A stretch of DNA of 64,000 bases from JAJEAD01 sp965221555 (GTDB lineage Bacteria > Pseudomonadota > Gammaproteobacteria > HK1). A model generated the notes under the pieces. It made no database searches and had not been told where the DNA came from. It was given only the letters and a program-made list of their open reading frames with translations. The stretch's first letter is position 1, and each line of letters begins with the position of its first letter. Below are positions 37,278 to 47,080 of the stretch, in pieces. Position numbers and translations under genes: made by a program. The stretch is taken from positions 1,612,001 to 1,676,000 of the forward strand of contig OZ244895.1 of assembly GCA_965221555.1 (NCBI GenBank), in the 5' to 3' direction.

Positions 37278-38684
37278 ATGTCTGTCGAAGCTGTATCCAG
37301 TCTGATTGAAGAGCACGACGTCAAGTTCGTCGATCTCCGCTTTACCGACGCCAAGGGAAAGGAGCAGCACATGTCGGTGCCCGCATCCCAGGTGGACGAG
37401 GATTTCCTGGAGGACGGCAAGATGTTCGACGGCTCGTCGATCGCCGGATGGAGAGGCATCCAGGAGTCGGACATGGTGCTCATGCCGGACCCGGAAAGCG
37501 GTGTCCTCGACCCCTTCACCGACGAGACGACTCTCATCCTGCGTTGCGATGTGCTGGAGCCGAGCACGATGGCCGGCTACGGGCGCGATCCCCGGAGCCT
37601 TGGCAAGCGCGCCGAGGCCTACCTCCAGTCCACCGGAATCGCCGACGCCGCCTGGTTCGGCCCCGAACCGGAGTTCTTCGTGTTCGACAGCGTGCACTGG
37701 AGTGACGACCCGAGCGGCTCGTCGTGCAAGGTGGACTCCGAAGAGGCGGCCTGGAACTCGAATCGGACCTACGAGGACGGCAACACCGGTCATCGCCCCC
37801 GGATCAAGGGCGGCTACGTTCCGGTTCCGCCCGTTGACTCGCTGCATGACCTGCGCGGCGCAATGTGCCTGGCGATGGAGGAGATGGGGCTGGTGGTCGA
37901 GGTCCACCACCACGAAGTCGCCACCGCGGGACAGTGCGAGATCGGCACCCGCTTCGAATCTCTCGTGCGCAAGGCGGACGAACTGCAGATCCTCAAGTAC
38001 TGCGTGCACAACGTCGCCCACGCGTGGAACAAGACGGCAACCTTCATGCCCAAGCCAATCGTCGGCGACAACGGCAGCGGCATGCATGTTCACCAGTCCC
38101 TGTCCCGGCAGGGCAACAACATCTTCTCCGGCGACAAGTACGTCGGTCTCTCTCAGGAGGCCCTCTGGTACATCGGAGGCGTGTTCAAGCATGCCCGCGC
38201 CCTGAACGCGTTCACCAATTCCGGCACCAACAGCTACAAGCGGCTGGTACCCGGATTCGAGGCTCCGGTGCTGCTCGCCTATTCGGGGATGAACCGATCC
38301 GCCTCGGTGCGCATCCCCCACACCGGTCCGAAGGGCCGGCGTGTGGAAGTGCGCTTCCCGGACTCGAGCGGCAATCCCTATTTCATCTTCGCCGCTCTGA
38401 TGATGGCGGGGCTCGACGGCATCCAGAACCAGATCGATCCGGGGCCGCCGCTCGACAAGGACCTCTACGATCTCCCTCCCGAGGAGGAGAAGGGCATCGC
38501 GACCGTGTGCGCTTCGCTCGATCAGGCCCTGGAGGCGCTCGACGCCGACCGCGACTTTCTCATCGCGGGAGACGTGTTCAGTCACGACCTCATCGATGCC
38601 TACATCGAGCTCAAGATGGAGGAGGTGACGCGTTTCCGCATGACGACGCACCCGGTCGAGTTCGACATGTACTACTCCCTGTAG
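37278..38684 (+). CDS. glnA: Glutamine synthetase, type I
   Basis: Ammonia assimilation: glutamate + NH3 + ATP to glutamine. It is 468 residues, dodecameric type I-beta. DGSSIAGWRGI, WFGPEPEFFVFD, MEEMGLVVEVHHHEVATAGQCEI, NGSGMHVHQSL, GTNSYKRLVPGFEAP, and NRSASVRIPH are present. DKDLYDLPPEE holds the Tyr that GlnE adenylylates, so covalent regulation is expected. ATG 37278 follows AGGAGG. The partner genes glnL/glnG do not follow; a hairpin and then trpEG (opposite strand) do. Confidence 0.97.
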   Translation: MSVEAVSSLIEEHDVKFVDLRFTDAKGKEQHMSVPASQVDEDFLEDGKMFDGSSIAGWRGIQESDMVLMPDPESGVLDPFTDETTLILRCDVLEPSTMAGYGRDPRSLGKRAEAYLQSTGIADAAWFGPEPEFFVFDSVHWSDDPSGSSCKVDSEEAAWNSNRTYEDGNTGHRPRIKGGYVPVPPVDSLHDLRGAMCLAMEEMGLVVEVHHHEVATAGQCEIGTRFESLVRKADELQILKYCVHNVAHAWNKTATFMPKPIVGDNGSGMHVHQSLSRQGNNIFSGDKYVGLSQEALWYIGGVFKHARALNAFTNSGTNSYKRLVPGFEAPVLLAYSGMNRSASVRIPHTGPKGRRVEVRFPDSSGNPYFIFAALMMAGLDGIQNQIDPGPPLDKDLYDLPPEEEKGIATVCASLDQALEALDADRDFLIAGDVFSHDLIDAYIELKMEEVTRFRMTTHPVEFDMYYSL

Positions 38685-38700
38685 GGTTCCCGTCCCGCGC

Positions 38701-38726
38701 GCTCCCGCCCCCCGCGGTGCGGGAGC
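38701..38726 (+). terminator. Hairpin after glnA
   Basis: GCTCCCGC, 10-nt loop, GCGGGAGC, starting 17 bp after the glnA stop. There is no T-run, so it may be a Rho-assisted or protective hairpin. Confidence 0.4.
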
Positions 38727-38903
38727 GGCGCACCCGCCTGCAGAGCTCACCCCGACCGGCGACACCGAGGGAGAGTGGCGCGAGCGTGCGCCCAATCTAC
38801 GCTTGTCGAGGTGGGCTCTTTGTGGCCCGACGCCATGGACGGCGCGGTGAGCCGGGCGAAACGCCGCCCGCTTCGAGTGCCAGGCCCCGCGGCAGGGCTG
38901 GGG

Positions 38904-41069
38904 TCAGGAGCACAATGCACGCATGACGTTCTCGATCAGACGAATGCCCGCATTGCCCTTGAGGCTCATGATCGACTCGGGATGGAACTGCACCGCGGCG
39001 ACGGGCAGGTGCCGGTGCTCGATCGCCATCACGATACCGTCCGCGCTGCGCGCGGTGAGCTCGAAGCATTCCGGGAGCTCGTCGCCAATCGCGAAGAGCG
39101 AGTGGTAGCGTCCCGCCTCGAAGCGATCCGGCAACCCTTGCAGGAGTCGCCCGCCGAGCACCCTTACTTCGCTCGTCTTGCCGTGCATGGGCACGTCCAG
39201 GGTGCCCAGGCGCCCGCCGTAGTGCTCGACTAGGCCCTGCAGCCCGAGGCAGACGCCGAACAGGGGAATCTCCTGCGCGAGCGCCATCGCGATGGTCTGG
39301 TCGAGTCCGAAGTCTTCGGGCCGGCCGGGCCCGGGTGAGAGCAGCACCAGGTCGGCGCGCGCCTCGCGCAGGCGTTCGGGGGGAAAGCCGCTGCGGTAGG
39401 TCACCACTTCCGCCCCGGTCTGGCGGAAATAGCCGGCGAGCGTGTGCACGAAGGAGTCCTCGTGGTCCACCATCAGGACGCGTTTGCCCGCCCCGGGTCG
39501 CGGACCCGAATTCGTGACGTGTGACGCACTTCCCTCCGGGCGCCGGATGGCGTCGAGGAGGGCGCTCGCCTTGAGGCGGGTCTCCGCCTCTTCGGCATCG
39601 GGGTCCGATTCGAAGAGCAGGGTGGCGCCGGCACGCACCGACGCGACCCCGCCTTCGATGTGCACGGTGCGAAGGGTGAGTCCGGTGTTGAGGTTGCCGT
39701 TGAAAGCGACGAAGCCGAACGCCCCGCCGTACCAGCGCCTCGGCGAACGTTCGTGATCTTCGATGAACTGGATCGCGTGCTGCTTCGGCGCGCCGGTGAC
39801 CGTCACCGCCCAGGCGTGGGCGAGGAAGGCATCGAGAGCGTCGAACTCCTCACGCAGCTCGCCCACCACATGATCGACGGTATGGATGAGACGAGAGTAG
39901 ATTTCGATCTGTCTTCGGCCGATGACCCGCACACTGCCGGGAACGCACACCCTGGACTTGTCGTTGCGGTCGACATCGGTGCACATGGTGAGCTCCGACT
40001 CGTCCTTCCTGGAGTTGAGCAGCGCGAGGATCTGCTCGGAGTCCTCGATGGGACTCGCCCCCCGCGCGATGGTGCCGGAAATGGGGCAGGTCTCCACCCG
40101 GGTCCCTTCGACCCGCACGTACATTTCCGGCGACGCGGCGACCAGATACTCCCCACCGCCCAGGTTCAGCAGTGCCCCGTAGGGCGCCGGGTTGCGATGA
40201 CGCAGGCGTCGGAACACCTCGGAAGGCGGCGCGGGCGAGGGCTCCTGGAAAGTCTGTCCCGGCACGACCTCGAAGAGGTCGCCGCGGGCGAAGGCGCCAA
40301 TCGCGGTGCGCACCGTATCGGCGTACTCGCCGGGCTCGTGGTCGCAGGCAACGGTGGCGCTGCTCGAAGGCGTGTAGCCCTCCCGAGTCCCGCTTCGCGC
40401 AATCTCGTGCGTGCGCTCGGCCCCGAACTCGAATTCGTAGAGGAATCGCGTTGCGCGCCGGGTCCGGTGATCGACGACGAGGATGTCGTCCGGAAGGTAG
40501 AGCACGAGATCGCGGTCTCCCTGCCGGCGTGGCATGGCGAGCCGGATCGCCTCGAACTGGAAGGCCAGCTCGTACCCGAAGACGCCATAGAGGCCGAGAT
40601 GAGGCTCCGCGGGGTGGGCGAACAGGTGAACGAGCGCCCGGAGCACCGAAAAGATGCTCGGTTGACGGCTGCGCAGCTCTTCGGGAAACCACTCGTCACT
40701 GTGCCGAATGTGTCCATTCAGACCCTCGGGTCCCGCCTCGAACCCGGCTACCGCCTCGCAGGCGAAGAGGGCGTCCTCGGCCGCCGGAATCAGGACCTGG
40801 CCCCGTTCGTTAAGGGCCGAGAGCGTGAATTCGCGGCCCCGTCCCTCCAGGGCGAGCAGCGGATCGACGAAGCCCATGTCCCAGCGCGTGTAGCGGCCCG
40901 GGTACTCGAAGGAGGAGACCAGCGCCACGCCGCGTCCGGTGTCGAGAGAGTCGATGAGCACGTCCATCGTGTTCTCGTAGCCTTCGTGGCGCAGGGTACG
41001 CCGGATGCGTACGCCACCCGCGCTGGTGTACTCGTAGTGCTGTTCTTCGGGGTCCGGCTGCTGGCTCAT
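38904..41069 (-). CDS. trpEG: Anthranilate synthase, fused TrpE-TrpG
   Basis: Single chain of about 721 residues making anthranilate from chorismate and glutamine. N-terminal TrpE part: FGYELAFQFEAIRL, VPGQTFQEPSPAP, LVAASPEMYVRVEG, CPISGTIARG, SELTMCTDVDRNDKSRVC, and WAVTVTGAPKQHAIQFIEDHE. C-terminal class I glutaminase: MVDHEDSFVHTLAGYFR near residue 530, LLSPGPGRPEDFG, nucleophile FGVCLGLQG, and catalytic AAVQFHPESIMS. The fusion resembles the TrpE(G) of rhizobia and some other bacteria. ATG 41069 chosen because MSQQPDPEEQHYEYTSAGGVRIRR matches the family start. It is divergent from an ABC exporter gene with 52 bp between. No other trp genes nearby. Confidence 0.94.
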   Translation of the reverse strand: MSQQPDPEEQHYEYTSAGGVRIRRTLRHEGYENTMDVLIDSLDTGRGVALVSSFEYPGRYTRWDMGFVDPLLALEGRGREFTLSALNERGQVLIPAAEDALFACEAVAGFEAGPEGLNGHIRHSDEWFPEELRSRQPSIFSVLRALVHLFAHPAEPHLGLYGVFGYELAFQFEAIRLAMPRRQGDRDLVLYLPDDILVVDHRTRRATRFLYEFEFGAERTHEIARSGTREGYTPSSSATVACDHEPGEYADTVRTAIGAFARGDLFEVVPGQTFQEPSPAPPSEVFRRLRHRNPAPYGALLNLGGGEYLVAASPEMYVRVEGTRVETCPISGTIARGASPIEDSEQILALLNSRKDESELTMCTDVDRNDKSRVCVPGSVRVIGRRQIEIYSRLIHTVDHVVGELREEFDALDAFLAHAWAVTVTGAPKQHAIQFIEDHERSPRRWYGGAFGFVAFNGNLNTGLTLRTVHIEGGVASVRAGATLLFESDPDAEEAETRLKASALLDAIRRPEGSASHVTNSGPRPGAGKRVLMVDHEDSFVHTLAGYFRQTGAEVVTYRSGFPPERLREARADLVLLSPGPGRPEDFGLDQTIAMALAQEIPLFGVCLGLQGLVEHYGGRLGTLDVPMHGKTSEVRVLGGRLLQGLPDRFEAGRYHSLFAIGDELPECFELTARSADGIVMAIEHRHLPVAAVQFHPESIMSLKGNAGIRLIENVMRALCS

Positions 41070-41121
41070 GCGCTCTCTCGGTGGTCGTGATCGGCGGGGG
41101 CAAGAGACATAATGTTGCCCC

Positions 41122-44100
41122 ATGTTCATCGATCGGCGCTTGTGGGAGTTCACCGACGGCGTGCGCGGGCGAATCGCCCTCGTCGTGGTCGCGGGTATTC
41201 TGGCCGCGGTAGTCGGTATCCTGCGTCTCGCTCTGCTGGGCTGGCTGGTGGCTGCGCTCTACCGCGGCGCGGGCCTCGCAGAGCTCGGCCCCGCCGTGGC
41301 GCTGGTGGCGGGGGTGATGGTGCTGCGCGGCGCGCTGGAGCACTGGCGCACCATGATCGCACATCGTACCGCCGCCCGCGTCCAGCTCGCGCTGCGCCAG
41401 CGTCTCTTCGACCAGGTGATACGCCTCGGGCCCGCGTACTTCGGCCTCGAACGCACCGGCGAAGTGCTGCTGTCGGTGGTCGAGGGCGTCGAGCAGCTCG
41501 AGACCTGGTTCGGCCAGTACCTGCCGCAGCTCTACGTTTCCGCCCTCACCCCCTTCGTGGTGTTCGCGATGATGGCCTTCGTGGATCTGCCGAGCGCGGG
41601 CATCCTGCTCGCCTTCGCGATGGTATCCCTGATCGCACCGAGCGCCTTCCATCGCTGGGACGTGCGCAACAGCGGCCGCCGGCAGCAAGCCTACTCCGCA
41701 TTCGCGGCCGAATTCCTCGATGCGGTGCAGGGTCTCGCCACCCTGAAGGCGTTCGGTCAGGGCGCGGAGCGCGGCCGGCTGCTCGCTTCGCGCGCCCACG
41801 AAGTGTTCCGCGCCACGATGTGGGTGCTCGCCACCAACACGCTCACCCGTGGCATCACCGACATCGGGATCGCGGTGGGTGCGGCGGTGGCGCTCGGTTT
41901 CGGGGCGGTGAGGGTGAGCGAAGGCACCATGGAGCTCGGCGCTCTGCTTATCGTGCTGATGATGGGCATCGAGGTGTTCCGTCCCCAGCGCGAGCTTCGT
42001 GAACTCCTCCACCAGGGCATGATGGGTCAGTCCGCCGCCGCGGGGATCGTGCAGGTCCTCGACGCGGCGCCGGTCGTGGCGCCGAACCTCGAAGCGCCGA
42101 GGGTGAGTTCGATGCCCGCGACGCTTCGCTTCGAGAACGTGGCCTTCACCTATCCGGGAGGCCGTCGCCCCGCCCACCGGAGCCTCGACTTCGCGGTCGG
42201 GGAAGGGGAACGGGTGGGTTTCGTGGGTGCGAGCGGCGCCGGCAAGACCACCATCGTGCGCCTGCTCATGCGCTTCCACGATCCCGATGCCGGCGCGGTG
42301 TACGTCGGGGGGCACGACCTGCGCACCCTGCATCCCGCGGATCTCCATCGCCAGATTGCGGTGGTGAACCAGGATACCTACCTCTTCCACGGGACGGTCG
42401 AGGACAATCTGCGCCTCGGCCGACCCGATGCGAGCGGGGAGCAGCTTGTCCAGGCGGCACGGGCCGCCAACGCCCACGAGTTCATCGTGCGCCTGCCGCA
42501 AGGCTACGATACGGTGGTGGGGGAGCGGGGCATCCGCCTCTCGGGAGGACAGCGCCAGCGCATCGCGATCGCCCGGGCCTTGCTGCGCGACGCGCCGATT
42601 CTCATCCTCGACGAGGCGCTCTCCGCAGTGGACGCGAAGAACGAGGCGGTCATTCAGGAAGCGCTCGATCGGCTCATGCGAGGGCGCACGAGTCTGATCT
42701 TCGCCCATCGCCTCTCGAGCGTGATCGGGGCGGACCGCATTCTGGTCCTGGAGCGTGGCGGAATCGCGGAGTCCGGCACGCACCGGGAGCTGATGGCGAT
42801 GCGCGGCCATTACCACGCGTTGATGTCGGCGCAGGCCGAGGAGGGGGCAAGCGTCGACGAGACGATGCGGGTGCTGGACGGCGAACCCGATCCTTCGGAT
42901 GGCAATCCTCCTCCCGCCTACGAGGCGAGCCAGGAGCCCACTGACGCGATCATCGAGGCGCAGGGCATGGGCTGGCTCGCCGCCTTCCGCGAGCTGTGCG
43001 GATACATCGTGCCGTGGAAGGGAAAGCTCACGGCGACCTTCCTGTTCGGTCTCGCGCGGGTAGGGTGTCTGATCGGGGTCGGCATCTTCAGCGCGCTTAC
43101 GGTCGCCGCGGTCAAGACGGGCGAGCCCTACGGGGTCTGGCTATTGGCGCTCGGCATCGCCGCGCCCTTTGCGGGATTGCTCCATTGGCTGGAGTCGTGG
43201 TTTGCCCACGACATGGCGTTCCGGCTGCTCGCGGAGATGCGGATCGCGCTGTATCGCAAGCTGGATCGACTGGCGCCCGCCTACCTGGTGCGACGGCGCA
43301 CCGGTGACCTCGTGGCGATGGCGACCCATGACGTGGAGCTGGTGGAGTACTTCTTCGCGCACACCGTCACCCCCGCCTTCGTCGCGGTGCTGGTGCCGGT
43401 GGCGGTGCTCGGAGTGCTCGGGCACCACGGCTTGCCGCTCGCCCTCGCCCTCCTGCCCTTCCTGCTGGTGGTCGGCATGAGCCCGGTGCTTTCCCGGCGC
43501 CGCCTGGACGAGCTCGGCTCCCACGCTCGGGAGGCGCTGGGCAACATGAACGCGCATACCGTCGATACCATCCAGGGGCTCGGCGAGATCGCGGCCTTCG
43601 AGCACGCACCGATCCGACGGGCGCAATTCGTGGACCGCGTGACCCGCCACCTCGAGATCCGCCTGCCCTTCTTCCGCGATCTCAGCCTCCAGAAGGCCCT
43701 GCTCGAGGCCGCAACCGGGCTCGGGGGACTGATAGTGGTGGTGGTGGCGGTGCATCTGACGCACCAGGGCGAACTCGCGAGCGAGCTCGTCCCCTTGCTT
43801 GCCCTGCTCGCGATGTCCGCGTTTCTGCCGGTATCGGAGATCGCCCAGATCGGGCGCCAGCTCGCCGACACCCTGGGCTCTACCCGGCGCCTCCACGCGG
43901 TGCGCACGGAGAAGGTCGAGGTGGAGGACGGACCCGGCGCGGTTCCCGTTGCGGGGGCGCCGGCGCTCGAGTTCGAACACGTCGACTTCGAATATCTGCG
44001 TGGCCGGCCGGTACTGCGCGACCTGAGCTTCCGGGTGCCGGAAGGGCGCACCGTCGCACTCGTCGGCCCCTCGGGCGCCGGAAAGACCACGGCGGCCCAC

Positions 44101-44733
44101 CTGTTGCTGCGCTTCTGGGACCCGAAGGCGGGGACCGTGCGCATGTACGGCGAGCCCATGCGCCGCTACCGCCTCGATGCGCTGCGTGAACGCATCGCGC
44201 TGGTGAGCCAGGATACCTACCTGTTCAACGAGACCTTGCGCGGCAACATTCTGATGGCACGTCCGGAGGCGAGCGAGGAGGAGCTCATGGACGCCGTCGC
44301 GCGCGCCTCGCTCGACGATTTCGTCGACGCGCTGCCGGAGGGTCTCGACACCAGGGTGGGGGAGCGCGGCATGCGGCTGTCCGGAGGGCAACGGCAGCGC
44401 GTGGCGATCGCGCGGGCCTTTCTCAAGGATGCGCCAATCCTGGTGCTCGACGAGGCGACCTCCCACCTCGACGCCCTCAACGAAGCGGCGGTGCGCCGCG
44501 CCCTCGAAGAGCTCATGGTCGACCGTACCACCGTGGTGATCGCCCATCGTCTCTCCACCGTACGAGACGCCGACACGATCGTGGTGATGGACGAGGGACG
44601 GGTCGTCGAACAGGGTACGCACGCGTCTCTGATGCGACGGGGCGGCCTCTACCAGCGCCTCGTCGCCCATCAGCTCGCGGGCGGGGTCTCCGAGCCGGGG
44701 GCGCCGGCCGCGGCCTCGCTCTCGGCGGGCTGA
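41122..44733 (+). CDS. Double-length ABC exporter (two membrane/ATPase halves in one chain, CydDC-like)
   Basis: 1,203 residues, made of TMD-NBD-TMD-NBD. Half 1: six spans then Walker A GASGAGKTTIV, LSGGQRQRIAIARAL, Walker B ILILDEALSAVD. Half 2: membrane domain from about residue 620, then Walker A GPSGAGKTTAA, LSGGQRQRVAIARAF, ILVLDEATSHLD. Both sites keep the catalytic Glu, so both may hydrolyse ATP. A Pro/Glu-rich linker joins the halves. Most bacteria encode such pairs as two genes; fused CydDC-like exporters are known, for example in actinobacteria. Substrate (thiols, peptides or lipids) cannot be inferred, and no cytochrome bd genes are present. ATG 41122. Confidence 0.85.
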   Translation: MFIDRRLWEFTDGVRGRIALVVVAGILAAVVGILRLALLGWLVAALYRGAGLAELGPAVALVAGVMVLRGALEHWRTMIAHRTAARVQLALRQRLFDQVIRLGPAYFGLERTGEVLLSVVEGVEQLETWFGQYLPQLYVSALTPFVVFAMMAFVDLPSAGILLAFAMVSLIAPSAFHRWDVRNSGRRQQAYSAFAAEFLDAVQGLATLKAFGQGAERGRLLASRAHEVFRATMWVLATNTLTRGITDIGIAVGAAVALGFGAVRVSEGTMELGALLIVLMMGIEVFRPQRELRELLHQGMMGQSAAAGIVQVLDAAPVVAPNLEAPRVSSMPATLRFENVAFTYPGGRRPAHRSLDFAVGEGERVGFVGASGAGKTTIVRLLMRFHDPDAGAVYVGGHDLRTLHPADLHRQIAVVNQDTYLFHGTVEDNLRLGRPDASGEQLVQAARAANAHEFIVRLPQGYDTVVGERGIRLSGGQRQRIAIARALLRDAPILILDEALSAVDAKNEAVIQEALDRLMRGRTSLIFAHRLSSVIGADRILVLERGGIAESGTHRELMAMRGHYHALMSAQAEEGASVDETMRVLDGEPDPSDGNPPPAYEASQEPTDAIIEAQGMGWLAAFRELCGYIVPWKGKLTATFLFGLARVGCLIGVGIFSALTVAAVKTGEPYGVWLLALGIAAPFAGLLHWLESWFAHDMAFRLLAEMRIALYRKLDRLAPAYLVRRRTGDLVAMATHDVELVEYFFAHTVTPAFVAVLVPVAVLGVLGHHGLPLALALLPFLLVVGMSPVLSRRRLDELGSHAREALGNMNAHTVDTIQGLGEIAAFEHAPIRRAQFVDRVTRHLEIRLPFFRDLSLQKALLEAATGLGGLIVVVVAVHLTHQGELASELVPLLALLAMSAFLPVSEIAQIGRQLADTLGSTRRLHAVRTEKVEVEDGPGAVPVAGAPALEFEHVDFEYLRGRPVLRDLSFRVPEGRTVALVGPSGAGKTTAAHLLLRFWDPKAGTVRMYGEPMRRYRLDALRERIALVSQDTYLFNETLRGNILMARPEASEEELMDAVARASLDDFVDALPEGLDTRVGERGMRLSGGQRQRVAIARAFLKDAPILVLDEATSHLDALNEAAVRRALEELMVDRTTVVIAHRLSTVRDADTIVVMDEGRVVEQGTHASLMRRGGLYQRLVAHQLAGGVSEPGAPAAASLSAG

Positions 44734-44846
44734 GTCAGGGGGAGCCCGAGGACGAGGCCGCGTTCGCAAGGCCAGTGGAGTCCGCACTCGAAGGCGGGCG
44801 GGGAGGCGGATATCATGGACCCGGGAACGCGCAAGCGAGGATCACG

Positions 44847-45347
44847 ATGAGGGCGCGGGGGGTCCGAAGCGCAATCGGGTGCCTTCTTCTCTGCCTCGCG
44901 CTCGCACCGGGCATCGCCGCCGCACAGGAGGCGGTCGGCAACGCCGATCCGTTGAGTGATGCGCTCGCACCCGCGCCCGCTCTCTCGCCCGGGGACGTGG
45001 TCAGGATTCAGTTGGAGGCGCTACGCCACAACGACCAGGACAATCAGGGCATCGAGGTCGCATTTCGTTTCGCCTCACCGGCCAATCGGGTCAATACCGG
45101 ACCGCTCGAGCGCTTCGTCTCCATGATCAGAAAGGGCCCTTATGCCCTGATGCTCGGATTTCGCGAGGCAAGCTACGGACCGGTGGAGTCCATCGGCAAG
45201 CGAGCCAGGCAGCGCGTGACCCTGTCCGACGCGGTGACCAGCGTCAGCTACTGGTTCTATCTGTCGCGGCAGAGCGAGGAGCCTTACGTCGATTGCTGGA
45301 TGACCGACGCGGTGTACGTGGAAGCCTTCTCGGGGCACTCGGCCTGA
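44847..45347 (+). CDS. Secreted DUF4864-like protein
   Basis: 166 residues with a clear signal peptide (VRSAIGCLLLCLALAPGIAAAQ). The mature part, SPGDVVRIQLEALRHNDQDNQGIEVAFRFASPANRVNTGPLERFVSMI and WFYLSRQSEEPYVDCWMTDAVYV, matches a family with the DUF4864 fold (NTF2-like). Role unknown. ATG 44847 follows GCGAGG with 6 bp spacing. It heads a short + strand series with the cupin gene. Confidence 0.78.
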   Translation: MRARGVRSAIGCLLLCLALAPGIAAAQEAVGNADPLSDALAPAPALSPGDVVRIQLEALRHNDQDNQGIEVAFRFASPANRVNTGPLERFVSMIRKGPYALMLGFREASYGPVESIGKRARQRVTLSDAVTSVSYWFYLSRQSEEPYVDCWMTDAVYVEAFSGHSA

Positions 45348-45382
45348 GATCGCGACCGTCCCCGCAAGCGAAGGGGAATCCC

Positions 45383-45967
45383 ATGAACGAGTCGAACTTC
45401 GAAGACCCGGCCGCCAACGTGGCAACGAGAGATCGCAGAGTCCCCCCGACCGGCCTCTGCGTGCAGGTGCGACGCCTCGAGGATGATGGCGCGATCCCCA
45501 ACAATGCGAAGTTGCCGTTGCTGGTCTACCGGCAGGCGGTGGACCTGCCGGAGGAGGATCCCGCGGCGGTGTTCGAAGCACTCTTCACGGCAAACGGCTG
45601 GCCGGCGGCGTGGCGCGACGGGATCCATCCCTTCCACCACTACCACAGCACGGCCCACGAGGCGCTGGGTGTGTTCAGCGGCCGGGCCACCGCATGCTTT
45701 GGCGGCGAGCACGGAGCCAGAATGACGGTGTCGGCCGGGGACGTGATCATCATTCCCGCGGGGGTCGGCCACAAGGGCATCGAAGCGACCCGCGATCTCG
45801 GCATCGTCGGTGCGTACCCGACCGGGACCAGTCCCGATCTTCTCCGCGGCCTCACCGGCGAGCGGCCCGCCAGTCTGGTTGCGATCGCGCGGGTGGCGAC
45901 GCCGCGGAGCGATCCCGTCTACGGCGCCGAAGGACCTCTGTGCGAGCACTGGAGTTCCGCTCGATGA
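45383..45967 (+). CDS. Cupin-domain protein (YjlB-like)
   Basis: 194 residues, single cupin. HPFHHYHSTAHEALGVFSGRATACFGGE provides the metal-binding His/Glu set, and VSAGDVIIIPAGVGHKGIEA is the second motif with its His. The C-terminal end resembles Bacillus YjlB-type cupins. Enzymatic role unknown. ATG 45383 follows AAGGGGAA. The spacing of 35 bp from the previous gene suggests cotranscription. Confidence 0.85.
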   Translation: MNESNFEDPAANVATRDRRVPPTGLCVQVRRLEDDGAIPNNAKLPLLVYRQAVDLPEEDPAAVFEALFTANGWPAAWRDGIHPFHHYHSTAHEALGVFSGRATACFGGEHGARMTVSAGDVIIIPAGVGHKGIEATRDLGIVGAYPTGTSPDLLRGLTGERPASLVAIARVATPRSDPVYGAEGPLCEHWSSAR

Positions 45968-46015
45968 GGGAGACCGGCCGCTCCCCCTCGCCGCGAAAAG
46001 ATTCAAAGAAAAACA

Positions 46016-47080
46016 ATGCGTTATGGTGAGGTCCAGGCCTGCGGGGATCTGCCGGCCCGTCTGATGGGGAAGCGGGAGGTGACCGCGGGCGCCGCCGCGG
46101 TGGCGATCCTGCTCGCGTTCGGCGTCACGGCGTTCGCACAGAGCGAAACCCTCACGTGGACGATGCCCACCCCCCATGCGCCGAACACCTTCCTGGTCGA
46201 GAACGCGAAGCGCTTTGCGAAGGACCTCGAGGCCGCGAGCGGGGGTGGAATCCACATCGAAGTGCGCAGCGGCGGACGGCTCTACTCGCATGAGGCGATC
46301 GAGCGGGCGGTGCGGGAGGGCGAAGTTCCGATCGGCGAGTTCATGCTCTCGGGTCTCGCATCCCGAGAGCCTCTCTTCGCCGCGGACACCGTGCCCTTTC
46401 TGGCCTCCGGTTACCGGAAAGCGCAGAGACTCTGGCGGGCGTCGAGGGCGGTCATCGGGCGCCGCCTGGAGGCGCGGAATCTGGTGTTGCTCTTCGCGGT
46501 GCCGCTACCGCCTACGCCTCTGTTCACCCGGGCCCCGATCGACGGGGAAAGCGCCCTGCGCGGCCTGGCGCTCCGGGTTCCGTCCGACGACCCGCGGGGA
46601 GAGCGCGCTCAGCTCATTGCGGTTTCGCGCCACCTCGGCGCGATGCCGGTGTCCGCCGGCACCTGGGCGTTGTCGGCGGCGTTCGAAGAGGGCCGTCTGG
46701 ACGCGATGTTCCTGCCGCCCGACCAGGCCCTCGGTCTCGGGGTGGCGCGTTTCGCGCCCCATGCTTACCCGGTCTACCTCTGGTTGCCGAAGAGCGCGGT
46801 CGTGCTCAACCGGGACGCGTTCGAAGCGCTCGAAGCGGCGCCGCGCGAAGCGCTCCTCGAGGCCGCGCGGGTTGCGGAGGAGCGTGGCTGGCTTCTCAGC
46901 CGTCGCGAAGCGGGGCGCTGGCGCGAGACAATGCAGGAACGGGGGTTCATCTCGATGGAGGCGCCCGCGCGTCTGTGGGCCGATATCGTGCAGGCGAGAC
47001 GCAAGTCGACCGTCGAGTGGACGCAGCGCACCGCAGAGGCGGGCGTCGGCGTCATCGAGGCCTTCTACGCACCGCGTTGA
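46016..47080 (+). CDS. TRAP transporter solute-binding protein (DctP/SiaP fold), orphan
   Basis: About 354 residues with an N-terminal signal (VTAGAAAVAILLAFGVTAFAQS). Mature sequence LTWTMPTPHAPNTFLVENAKRFAKDLEAASGGGIHIEV and GEVPIGEFMLSGL resemble the DctP family; LRVPSDDPRGERAQLIAVSRHLGAMPV replaces the usual RIP...W binding region. The permease partners DctQ and DctM are not in the neighbourhood, so the partner is encoded elsewhere or it is a sensor/scavenger. ATG 46016 is preceded by weak purines (AAAGA); ATG 46064 is an alternative. Confidence 0.83.
   Translation: MRYGEVQACGDLPARLMGKREVTAGAAAVAILLAFGVTAFAQSETLTWTMPTPHAPNTFLVENAKRFAKDLEAASGGGIHIEVRSGGRLYSHEAIERAVREGEVPIGEFMLSGLASREPLFAADTVPFLASGYRKAQRLWRASRAVIGRRLEARNLVLLFAVPLPPTPLFTRAPIDGESALRGLALRVPSDDPRGERAQLIAVSRHLGAMPVSAGTWALSAAFEEGRLDAMFLPPDQALGLGVARFAPHAYPVYLWLPKSAVVLNRDAFEALEAAPREALLEAARVAEERGWLLSRREAGRWRETMQERGFISMEAPARLWADIVQARRKSTVEWTQRTAEAGVGVIEAFYAPR

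Noticed and set aside
41070..41121. trp attenuator/leader peptide before trpEG
   Set aside because: The 52-bp gap is too short and has no Trp-rich leader frame or attenuator hairpins.
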